22,588 bases of DNA, taken from positions 1 through 22,588 of the forward strand of contig JADHYX010000321.1 of assembly GCA_027604685.1 (NCBI GenBank), read 5' to 3'. Positions 1 through 9,693 of this stretch are shown one piece after another. The notes under the pieces were generated by a model. That model was not told the origin of the DNA. It searched no databases and saw only the letters and a list, made by a program, of their open reading frames with translations. The DNA comes from Lobulomyces angularis (lineage: Eukaryota; Chytridiomycota; Chytridiomycetes; Lobulomycetales; Lobulomycetaceae). The position numbers were made by a program, and so were the translations under genes. Positions within the stretch are counted from its first letter, which is position 1. Each line of letters starts with the position of its first letter.

Positions 1-56
1 TCGAACCCGGGTCTACCGCGTGGCAGGCGGTAATTATACCACTAAACCACTGATGC
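1..56 (-). tRNA. tRNA-Gly (GCC), 3' part cut by window edge
   Basis: Read on the minus strand from 56, the sequence starts GCATCAGTGGTTTAGTGGTA, which is the acceptor 5' strand, D-arm and A box of a eukaryotic tRNA-Gly. The anticodon stem-loop CCGCCTGCCACGCGG carries anticodon GCC (complement of 22-24). The T-loop GGGTTCGA (B box) is reached at the window edge. The 3' half of the T-arm, the acceptor 3' strand and the pol III terminator lie outside. No intron is seen. It is divergent from the protein gene starting at 381. Confidence 0.95.
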
Positions 57-380
57 TTGGATTTATTTAAGATTTTATGATAATTCTTTAAATGAATAGT
101 TTTAGCAAAAAACCTTAGTGTTGTTGTTAACACCAATTACATTGATCTAATTATCAACTCAGCACTATTATAAAACAAATAAAAACATGCCGGCTACAAT
201 GGAGAATCTATATAATAGCGTTAAGTTTTTAAATCTCATATTCTTTTTTTTTTTAACCTCTTTCTCTCTTTATTTTAAGTGAATGGTAAATTTCTGTGTT
301 ACAGACTTACTGTTTTACACAGATAGTACATATAGCATATTGTTTTTAGTACTAATTTGTAAGATAATATTTCGAAATTA
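57..380. other. Intergenic spacer between tRNA-Gly and FERRY3 homologue
   Basis: AT-rich spacer between two divergent genes. It must hold the 5' flank of the tRNA gene and the promoter and 5' leader of the gene at 381. A pyrimidine/T-rich run at about 240-275 is the only striking composition. A 29-codon ATG frame at 199 has no conserved look. I see no convincing gene or defined regulatory element. Confidence 0.6.
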
Positions 381-3339
381 ATGGAACAAAAAGAAATCGA
401 GTTTAATTATGTAGATTTGAATTCAAATCATCAAAATAATTTAAAAATGTCTTCGCATGATCTTCTTGAGTTGCATTCATCCGTGGTTGCAAAAAAATAT
501 GGCATTCCCACTTACTTAGAGGTTCCTTTTATTACAAGCTTAAGTGAAGTGAAGAGACTAATAAAAGACAATATTAATAAAAGAGCTCTAATGAACGGTA
601 CAATTTTTTAACGTAATTAATACTTTAATAATTTTAAATCTTCAACTTTTTTTAGTAGTAGAATGAAAACTCAAATCAATTTTTATAATTCTTTAACTGC
701 TATAAATATTAATCACTTTTTCTCATTAGCAACGAAATCAACACAGTCTTCCACTGCTCTAATTAATGAGTACAAAAAATCACATAAGTGTTATTATCCA
801 GTAAAGTTAGAGGTTTATTATAAAAAATTTAAATTATATGCGTTAAATTCATTCTTCTTCTTTCTGTAGCGATCTTTTTCAAAGGCTTATAACGCCATTG
901 TAAATGCAGCAGATCAAACAATGTTCGATACCCTACTGCAACTAGAAAGAACATATGCTCAAACTGTCGAAACAATAAGGAACGAGAAGCAGAAGGAATT
1001 AGATGATCTAAAAATCAGGTTTATAAGAAAATGTGAAAACGTTTTTTAATGTTTTTTCTATATATAGACAAATGTTTGAATTGCAGCGTGTAGATGAAAG
1101 TGATGTTAATATGAAAATTTATTTTAAAGATAAACACTTAGAAGAATTGATTGTGTTAGAAAGAAAATTGCGAACTGAAGTGGTAGAAGTCTATGCATCG
1201 CAAAAAATTGAATACAGAGATTTCGTTAACAAAGTAATTCCAATCAAAATATATATTTCTATTAACAATTTGAATTTTTTTTTTAATTAATCGCAGGTTT
1301 ATGAAGAGTTGATCACTAGGGAAGCAGAATCAAATCAAAAATCTCCTCAAAAAACTGAAGTAACAGAACCAGGAGTGCTAAGATTGAAAAGAAATTCTTT
1401 TATTAATGTTGGGGAAACTTCCCAGGTGAATAAATAACTTCAACCTGCGCAAAAGTTTAAATTTTTATAAAGGAAGGAATATCTATCAGTGCATTAAAAA
1501 AATTGGACAAAAAACCCTCAATGGAAATGCTAGCTGCTTTATGTAACAATAATGATGTCGAAAGACAGGAAAATACCAACAGCTTCCCTGTTATTGAACA
1601 AATCCCTAACAGTGATCAGGAATTCGCAAATATGATTGCGAATATTCAGGGTAAGATCTTTAAAAAAGTTTTTTTTTAAAGTTGCGTAGAAATGGGATTT
1701 TCATTTGAACAAGCTGAAGCCTCTTTAGATTTAAGTTCAAAAAATTTGGTAAGTATGCTAATAGATGAACTTGTTAAAGTTTTGACATTTTTAGCAAGCA
1801 GCCATAAATTTGCTGCTTGAAAAGTCAAATGTTGTTGACAGACATATACCAGTAGTTCGGCAAAAGAAGGAAAAACATAAAAAAATATATTCTGATGGTG
1901 ATTTTGGTAAGCGGAGATATCCCGAAGCATTAAAAAAGTCTTCCTCAATGCTAAAACTAAGATCAAATTCCACTGACAGTTTTAACTCAAATTCCTCAAC
2001 ACCCCCTGATTCTCCTTCAAGTAAAAGAGCTTTTTCCGCAAGATCTTATTTACAGCAGCAACAGCAGTTACAACAACATAAAAGCCTGAGCTCCTCAAAC
2101 AGCAATAATTCTCAAACAAAAACTTTGAAGAAAATGACATCTTTTTTAGGAAAGGCAATGGAGGCTTTAGGGCTAGAAGATTCGGAAGTTAGAGCAACTG
2201 TTAAAGGCGAAATCGCAAAACTGTCTTCAAATGACGAATACTTGTCAGAAAGTTTTACTATATATTTAGGCACCCAAGTTAGAACAATGTACAATTTAAG
2301 GCTCATCGCTTCCAAAAGCTACAGCGACATTTTTACATTAAAGTTACAAAGTCCTGAACAAGAGTTAGCATTAAGAGCTCAAACTGCAAATTCATTGTAT
2401 ATGCACGATTTATCTGGAGTTATCGTCTTTTTAACCAAAGAGGATTTCAAAATGTATGCTAAAGGTTTCTCTGCTAATAAAGGTAATATGTTTTAAAATT
2501 TAATTTTTTCAAGTAATCAACATTCAAAGAATTTATTGAAAAGTGCAAGATGTCAACAGAATTTCATTTTGAAAGTATTGAAGATCAGTTACTTTTAATT
2601 GAAAAAAAACTAAAAAAAGATGATAAAGGAGAGCCACATTTAACACAAGGTAATAAGATGCTATTAGTGTCTATATTGTTAGTACTTACTCTACTGCTTT
2701 GTTTAAAGGAGATTTTTTTATAACCAAACATAGTAATATTCCCAACATTCACATTGTATTTCACTTGATTGTTGACCAAGATTGTATGTAAAAAATTAGA
2801 ACTAATCGATTTATAAAAACTAATTTTTTCAAATACACAGGCTTAAATGTTAATAATGAAGTTACTTCCCAATCAAAACTGATAGTTGGTTACAGATCCA
2901 TTTTAAAAACTAGTCAGCTTTGTGACATTCACCATTTAACTATTCCCTTGTTGCTTCTACCAGAAAGTATTGTAAAACGCATCGATGCAAAAGTAGAACA
3001 GATAGTTTATAAACGATCCGAATTAGTTTTAAAGGCTACGAAAGGTTTAATTATGGTATGTCCTGGAAATAAAAAGAAATTTTCTTCTTTTACTCTCTTT
3101 TAGGAACATTCGAGGGGCTTAAAACATCACAATAATGAGTCCGGTGGGATTGAAAAGTTTGCAAGAAGTTTGGTATTTGTCTTACCATTTTTGATGGGTG
3201 AGAGTCAAGAGGGTTACAGTAAAACCAGGTTAGATTGTAATTAAATATTTTTTTTTTAACATTTTTTTTGCTTTTTTGGAAAAGGGTTTGTTTCGGAGCT
3301 GTGCGAGAAAAGTTAACTGACATTTTTAGAACACAGTAA
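381..3339 (+). CDS. FERRY3: FERRY complex subunit 3 (C12orf4) homologue with UBA-like insert
   Basis: Model: exons 381-597, 730-800, 870-1018, 1068-1233, 1297-1425, 1473-1650, 1690-1748, 1795-2482, 2530-2649, 2709-2783, 2841-3055, 3104-3228, 3285-3339; 748 residues. The family is recognised by several collinear blocks shared with human C12orf4: TLLQLERTYA in exon 3, KIEYRDFVNKV at the exon 4/5 join, SESFTIYLGTQVRTMYNLRL near residues 474-493, STEFHFESIEDQL in exon 9, GDFFITKHSN in exon 10, LTIPLLLLPE then KRSELVLKATKGLIM in exon 11, and a final FGAVREKLTDIFR. In animals C12orf4 is Fy-3 of the Rab5-linked FERRY complex, which couples mRNAs to early endosomes; that role here is inferred. The protein is about 200 residues longer than the 552-residue human one, because of a UBA-like segment around 300-335 (EMGFSFEQAEASL...AINLLL) and a Ser/Gln-rich linker after it. 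The first intron (132 nt) is the least certain join. Confidence 0.9.
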
Positions 3340-3566
3340 ACCATTTGTGGTGATAGAAAGTTAACTTAAGTTTTATTTTTACTTGGACTGTTTTGTACAG
3401 ATACTAATTTTAATAATGTCTGGTTTTTCAACAAATATAGCTTATAATTTTATTAAAAACATATAACTATGTATAATTTATAAATTTTTTTTTTTATTTA
3501 TTTTTATTTTTATTTATACTACATTTTCTTTCTACTTCCTATTTTTTTTCATATCATTTCATACAT
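3340..3566. other. Short spacer before RPF2
   Basis: A 227-nt very T-rich interval between two co-directional genes. It contains long T tracts and TTTATTTTTATTTTTATTTA around 3490-3517. It presumably combines the 3' end of the upstream gene with the RPF2 promoter. No separate gene is seen. Confidence 0.6.
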
Positions 3567-4670
3567 ATGTTTCAAAGGTAATATGATGCTTTAATTGCTT
3601 TTAATGGTTAATTGCTATTAAGAAACTTGACCGCAAGTAATTTTTTCTAATTGTTTAATTTGTAATAGAAAAGCTACGACAGCAAAAGGAAAAAGAGTTT
3701 TACAAAGCAGAGAAGCCAAAACGGAGGAAACGGCAAAAGTTGCATTGTTTCTAAAATCAACAACTACCAGCGAAAATGTATCACTAGCTTTAAAAGATTT
3801 ACATAGTTTAAAAAAGCCAAATGCTGTAATGTTTTCAAAAAAAAACAATATAAAACCTTTTGAGGATCATAAACCACTTGAATTTTTTTCTCAAAAAAAC
3901 CAAGCGAGTTTATTGGTGTTAGCTAGTCACAGTAAAAAAAGGCCAAATAGTTTAATTTTTACAAGGACTTTTAATTATGAAGTTATTGATAAAATAGAAT
4001 TCCATGTTGAAGAATGTATTCCAATGGATGTTTTTGAGGTAGTACTTTTTATTTGATGACTGATGAATGTTCTTTTATTAGACATCAAAACCTGCCATGG
4101 GAAATCGGCCATTAATCGTTTTTCAAGGACCTCAATTTGAAACAGGAGAGTATTCTAAAATCAGAGATTTCTTTTTGGATTTTTTTCGTGGTGAGCAAAC
4201 AGAGGAGATAAATTTAAAAGGGTTAAATCATGTTATTTCGATTACTGCAGATACAGGTATTAAAAATATAAGGTTGATCTATTAACAAGAAGTTTTTAGA
4301 TAATTTAATTCACTTTCGTACATATATGACTGATTTAAAAAAAAGTTCAGACCCCAAACTTCCAAGAGTAGAATTAGAAGAATTCGGACCAGCGTTAAAA
4401 CTTAGATTAGGGAGAAAATTATTTTGCCCTGACGATATTTTTAAAGTTGCAACTAAAGTGCCTAAAGTTTTGTTACAAAATAAAGTGAAAAATATTGAAA
4501 GAGATGAAATTGGAGATAAGACTGGTAGAATTCATATGAAAAAACAAGACTTGAATTCTATGCAAACCAGGAAGTTCCAAGGTTTAAAAAGAGAAAAAAA
4601 AGAAGTTAGTGAAGGTGCGGAGTCGATGGTGGAATCGACACCTTCACCTAAAAAGAAACAAAAAAATTAG
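3567..4670 (+). CDS. RPF2: Ribosome production factor 2 (Brix domain)
   Basis: Model: exons 3567-3577, 3669-4038, 4082-4256, 4300-4670; 308 residues, matching the usual ~300-340 of Rpf2. Rpf2 with Rrs1 recruits the 5S RNP (5S rRNA, uL18, uL5) to the pre-60S particle in the nucleolus. Family signatures in order: the basic N-terminus (KGKRVLQSREAK), LKDLHSLKKPNAVMFSKKN, FEDHKPLEFFSQKNQASLL, KKRPNSLIFTRTFNYEV, the LDFFRGEQ and GLNHVISITA blocks of the Brix fold, LPRVELEEFGP, and the hallmark GDKTGRIHMKKQDL followed by QTRKFQGLK. The Lys-rich C-terminus is typical of a nucleolar protein. The start codon sits in an 11-nt first exon (ATG TTT CAA AG), chosen because it gives M-F-Q-R-K in phase and no ATG exists in the open part of exon 2 upstream of the conserved region. 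The other introns are 43 nt. Confidence 0.95.
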
Positions 4671-5228
4671 AAAAGTATGTTGAATATTTTAGAATTTTTT
4701 TATAATCGAAATTTATACTAATGCAAGTTTTGCTCACATTTTTTGTTTACACAAAACAGCAGTAAACCATGAGTTTCATATGTTTTTTCCATTCTTACTT
4801 GGATTAGAAATTTAAAAACGCGGTTTTTCTTTAATATTGGTTAATAATTTTTAATATAATGTTCACTATATTTTCAATAAAATATATCTCCGAAAAATAT
4901 GCGGCAATTTCATTCTGCTTAAAAAAAAAGGGAAAAAACCATAATTTAATTTCTTCGGTTTAACAATAAACAAATAATTTTTTTTTAATTTTAATATTAG
5001 ATCAAAAATAAAAAATAATGCAAGAAAAAAAGCAAATTGAGAAGGATATTCTTTATTTCAGGAAGCTACTTTGATTTCACAAGTATTCCAGCAAGAAAAT
5101 GTTGAAAAAAAAAGTAACAAATATATCCAAAATGGTCATTTGCTTTACCGAAATATGTTAAATTCTTTAATTTAACAATTATAATATATTAATTTTACCG
5201 CTATTGTGTAACCACAAAAAATTAAAGA
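4671..5228. other. Intergenic spacer RPF2 to the 5229 gene
   Basis: A 558-nt AT-rich spacer. AATAAA at 4876-4881 is a possible polyadenylation signal for RPF2. Several A- and T-tracts occur and no frame in it resembles a conserved protein. The promoter of the next gene must lie in its right part. Confidence 0.6.
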
Positions 5229-7034
5229 ATGAAATTGGAGCAAAATTCTTCTGTAGCAACAACAGACCAAACCATTATAAATCCCGACTTCTCTAATTTT
5301 CATCAAACCACCATTAACTTTGATAATGACGATTCATTGGTGATTGACGAAGATTCCGAAACAAAAGGTATGAACTTAATTTATTATTCTTTCTTCAATT
5401 ATAAAAAATCAAAAGAAATTGTTAGTTTACATTTTTTTACAGTAATAAAAAAATTCGTCAAAATAATAAAAAAAAAAAATATTTCATGATTATAAAAGTA
5501 AAATCTAATAATTGTTTGTTACTAGTATTTACAAAACAATCGGTTTTTAAATTAGAAAAAATGTTTTAATTTACAAGCTCCTAGTTCAAATAATTCAATT
5601 CATTTTTCATTTTTTTTTTTTCATATAAGGTGTACCTTACAGTCAAGAAACAATACGAAGAGCGCATGGTTGTGGTCAAGCATACATCAAATTAGCAATT
5701 GAAAAAAAATGGAAAACTGGAAAAAACTCTAATTATTTTCCATTAAGCCTGGAAAGTAATCAAGAAAACTTTTTTTTTTTAATAATTGTGTAGGTCTACA
5801 TCAGCTAATTGATTATCATCTGTCAAGAGTACACAATGGCGAGTTAAAACTCTCTTCCCTAAAAAAGCAGCTACAGTATTTGTCAATTCATCATATAGTC
5901 CTCGGATATGAAAACTGGTTTGTATTTGTTCAATTAACCACAATAACTTCCATATTGTTCTTTTTTTAGGAAAGAAGTTAGATTTAATCCAACAATAACA
6001 TGCAAAATTAATGCTAAAAATCAAACAAAAAATCACATAACAGATTTGGTTGTAAAAAGGTTGTCTATTAATTTTTCCGAAGAAAATTTGTTGATGTCTC
6101 CTACTACTCCAAACTCCAATTTTTTACCTTCGCATAATTTTATTGATGTTGCAGATCCACTTCATCATAATGGTATAGGCAATATTGGATTAAAAGGTAA
6201 TTTTCCCTTCTGGCGGACGTTTTATACAAATATTATGCTATTTTTTGAACTTTAGTAAATTCGGCGAACCTGAAGCGAGCCTTAAGAGTTGCGTCAACAG
6301 TAACAAAAGTAGTTTTGCAAAATTCCTGGGAAACAGAAGATAAACTGTTTCCTATTGAACTACATGTTTTACAAAAATTTACCGATAGCGAACTGAAAAA
6401 AGTTGAATTAGGCACAATGACAATTAGTTCTTTTTTAAAACAATTACAGTATTTAGATCTTTATCACAAAAGCTTAAATTTGGATTGGAGCAGTGTTAGA
6501 AATGACCCGTCGATAATTGAAAAAATTAATCTCTTTTTCGCACTTTCAAATTCTAAAATAAAAAAACATGATACTGACTTGAATGTATACCACCTTGTAA
6601 AAAATGGTATTTTCTTGATAAATTCTAGTCTATTTTGATATTCTTTTATTTTAATAGATGAGAATACCAGCCTGCTTCAGCTTAATGAAAAAAGTGATAA
6701 TCTTTGCATTAACTGGAACAACAATGTGAATGATTTGAACCATACAAATAATTATCAAAATAATGGAAACCATTTGGATTTTCAAGCACCTGAACGACAA
6801 TTGTTAGTTTATGAAAATAAAATAGAGGAAGGTTTAAAACGAAAAGTCATCCACAATGACATAAATGAAATAACGGATTCATCTAAGGTTTTAAAAAACT
6901 GCAATAAATTTGAACTAGAGATAAAGAATAAAATTGAGGATAACAAGAAACGAAAAATGGAGATTATTTTAAAGATGATGGAAAAAGGCGAGGATACTAG
7001 AATAATTGCAGATATTTTGAAATTTTTAGATTAA
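5229..7034 (+). CDS. Unrecognised protein with duplicated ~90-residue recombinase core-binding-like domain
   Basis: Model: exons 5229-5367, 5630-5755, 5794-5917, 5970-6196, 6256-6606, 6658-7034; 447 residues. I do not recognise the gene. The N-terminus (1-46) is acidic and low in structure. Residues ~51-143 and ~207-296 are two copies of one domain, sharing W-x-T...FPL-x-L..L near the start, G-x(3)-SS-x(2)-KQLQYL in the middle, then H...W-x(2)-VR-x-(N/D)P-x-I...KI. The pattern of helices ending in an H...P segment recalls the SAM-like core-binding (N-terminal) domain of tyrosine recombinases and Ndc10/crypton-type proteins, but that is inference from shape only. No catalytic R...HxxR...Y domain follows. 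A charged, Lys/Glu-rich helical C-terminus ends in KGEDTRIIADILKFLD. A DNA-binding or chromatin role is possible but unproven. AATAAA at 7090-7095 lies just downstream. Confidence 0.8.
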
Positions 7035-7370
7035 GATATTGCTTTTAGTATTAGTATTTTCGCGATTTTTATGATATAACCACGCACTAAATAAATATCT
7101 TTTACTAACCTTGTTCACTAAGCAAATTATACAAAATTGAATTTTTTGAGTTAGAAAACAGATTTTTTGTTAAGATGTTACATTTTATAGTTTTATACAC
7201 TTTTTAAATTTACTCACTAGAACTTCAAGTTTATTTTTGGAATGTTGATCATATTGAACCCTTTGGAATTTATGCAGCAAAATTTTTTTTGGGACGTGAC
7301 AAAAGTTTTTAAAAGAACGACTATAAATATTTTGTATTGATAAATAAAAAAAAAAATAAATATAATTAAA
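7035..7370. other. Spacer before first acyltransferase gene
   Basis: 336 nt, AT-rich. It holds AATAAA at 7090-7095, a likely 3' signal of the upstream gene, and an A-rich leader (AAATAAAAAAAAAAATAAAT) directly before the ATG at 7371. No gene is seen. Confidence 0.6.
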
Positions 7371-9271
7371 ATGAAATTTTTGTTTAAAGAGAAAGAAGAA
7401 ACAAAAGCTTTATTAACTGATAAAGATAAAGTTAAAATAGAATTAATTGAAGATGTAACAACGAAGCCGACACCATCCCCTAGATTTCATTATTTTGATG
7501 GGTTAAGAGGTATAGTTATAATAAAATCAATAAAAATTTTTTTGATATGTCATTAAAAGGCTGGGCTTCGCTACAAGTTTATGCTTCCCACAATTATGCT
7601 CAAAGTTTTCCAGGAAACCTTACCTACTCAGAAACTCTTTTTAAAGTAAGATAATTTATTGATACGATAGATGCTAAAATTTAATTTTAATAAAATAAAA
7701 AATTAAAAACAATAGAATATTTTGCTTGGAAAAAGATTCCACATTCCATTTTTTTTTGTTTTATCTGGAAGGTTGATAGCCTTGTCACTCCTTAAGCGTC
7801 CAACCTTACCAAACTTTACTTCAACCTGTTTCCGTAGAGTTGTTCGCTTGGGATTTCCGTTATACGGAGGTTTCTTTTTGTATTGGTTATTTGGAGCAGT
7901 TGGTTTTTATAAAGAATATGTATTGTCTCCTGAGTTAAAAAGTTCAAAAATCGCTTCTCTGAACCATTTTAAATTCAATCCATGGAATGGTGGAGGCGAA
8001 TGGTCTACGTTTAGCAGAACTTTTTTTGGTACCTCACAACTGGTAATAGTTTAAAGTCAAATTTTTGTTGAAAAAATGACTATTTCTTTTTTATTTGTAG
8101 TTTCAGTTTCATAATGTTAGCTATCCTATGCAAGGAGTCATTTGGACACTTTATGTCGAATTTTTTAATAGCTATTTTATTTACTTGGTAGCGATTTTAG
8201 CAAGTCAATGTACTGGATGGGGAAAAATTATAATTTACTCGATTGTACAGTTCTATACCTTATTTTCATTTAGCGTTGAGGTATTTCAACTGTTTTAAAA
8301 ATAGTTTTTTTTTTAATCTAATAAATGATTCTTTAGCCACACTCACCAGAGGGAAATGTTGGATATTTCGTAGGTGGACTAATTATTGCAGAATTAGCAA
8401 ATGCTGGATTTTATAAATGGGTAAACAAACAAAGGTTTTGGTGGATAATTCATTTAGCCCTATTCTTTTTGCCTATTTGTTCAATTTTTCCTAATCAAGC
8501 TGACTATTGGGAAAATATTATCAATAATCACATTTATAAAAGCATATTGATGACCAAGGGAAAAACTGTTATAAAAAATAATTGGCTCAATGATCGAAAA
8601 GTTTGGTTTCGAGTGGACTTATTCAGGTTATTTTTTTTAATTTTAGAAAAAAATAAAAAGAAAATTAATGAAAATTTTCTTTCTCTTAGATACTTGATGG
8701 GAACATCTGTTGTAACTTTACTTGAACTCAATTCATTTGTTAAAGGATTTTTTAGTACAAAAATAATGAACTGGCTTGGAATGGCGAGTTATGGATTGTA
8801 TTTGCTACATCCAAGTAATACCCTTAAACTTTAATGTTTCTCAATGCTTAAATTTTATTTTAGTATGGACATCGATAATGTACGGAAGATTGATACCTTT
8901 CGTTGATTGTTTCTTTCATAGCTGGTCAAAACTAACACAAGCTGGTAAATTTTAATACACTTGAGATGTTAAATACAATTTAGGTGTACTTTGGGTCGCA
9001 AATTTGATAACAATGATACCGGTTTTAATTTTATTTTATCATGTATTTGATAATGGTAGTATTTTTCTTGGCAATTTGCTTTACTCCGTATTTACAGAAG
9101 GTAACATATAAAAAAACCAAGTAATTTTTTTTTAAAATTTTTTGATTTTGTTCAGGATTTAAAGGCAATAAATATATAAAACAACTTACCAAGGTGAACT
9201 ATAGAAGATGGTTTTTGTTTTCAGTTTTTTATGTTTTCTGTGGTGTAATATTCAAAGCTTTCTTTTTTTAA
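7371..9271 (+). CDS. Acyltransferase-3 family multipass membrane protein, copy 1
   Basis: Model: exons 7371-7509, 7560-7645, 7716-8042, 8101-8280, 8337-8626, 8690-8814, 8864-8944, 8984-9100, 9156-9271; 486 residues. A short charged cytosolic N-terminus is followed by the family start RFHYFDGLRG, which splices to WASLQVYASHNY. This gives R46 and H57 separated by ten residues, the R-X10-H motif of acyltransferase-3 proteins (OafA/NodX type). Further marks are FFFVLSGRLIALSLL with TSTCFRRVVRLGFPLY after it, GVIWTLYVEFFNSYF, and WLGMASYGLYLLHP. About ten hydrophobic segments are visible. Members move acyl groups from CoA onto sugars, lipids or other acceptors across a membrane; the substrate here is unknown. 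It is the upstream half of a tandem pair with the gene at 9694. AATAAA at 9275-9280 begins four bases past the stop. Confidence 0.9.
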
Positions 9272-9693
9272 TCAAATAAAGTGAATTTTAAATACTTCAG
9301 TTTTTATTTAGTTAAATATATTTTATTTTAAGTATATATAAAAAAAATTTTTTAGTAAATTTAGAAAAAACTAGGCAAACATTTTTGACAAACAAAATTG
9401 AAAAAAAAAAAATAATAAAATTATAAATAAAAATTATTTTTTAGTATTAACTTTAAAAACATAAAAAATCTAGGATATTCTTTCAAATGTATAAGTTAGG
9501 TTTAATTAACTTTGCAAGAAGTTTGGAAAAGAATTCTGAATTAGGGTCGTTTTTTTTTAAACTCCTAGGTTAAAACTCCGAAAAAAATTTTACAAAAAAA
9601 AAAAAAAATTAAGACCAATTCATAAGATTTTATCACAGAAATTTTTTAATTAATTTATTATATTTTAATTTAAACTTTTTTTTTTTTTTAATT
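9272..9693. other. Spacer between the two acyltransferase copies
   Basis: 422 nt, extremely A/T-rich, with an A tract at about 9592-9608 and a T tract just before the next ATG. It includes AATAAA at 9275-9280 for copy 1. No remnant of a third copy or of a mobile element can be read in it. Confidence 0.6.

Noticed and set aside
199..288. 29-codon ATG frame upstream of the FERRY3 homologue
   Set aside because: Low-complexity hydrophobic product driven by a T tract; no splice link in phase to the gene at 381.
663..729. ATG frame at the left of FERRY3 exon 2
   Set aside because: In phase with the gene only from 730. The stretch 598-729 is better explained as intron 1, since AGs at 655-661 join out of frame.
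1676..1973. Minus-strand open frames opposite FERRY3 exons 7 and 8
   Set aside because: Antisense shadows of conserved coding sequence with no recognisable product.
3090..3344. 84-codon minus-strand frame over the end of FERRY3
   Set aside because: Lies antisense to two conserved terminal exons and the intron between them; composition is a shadow.
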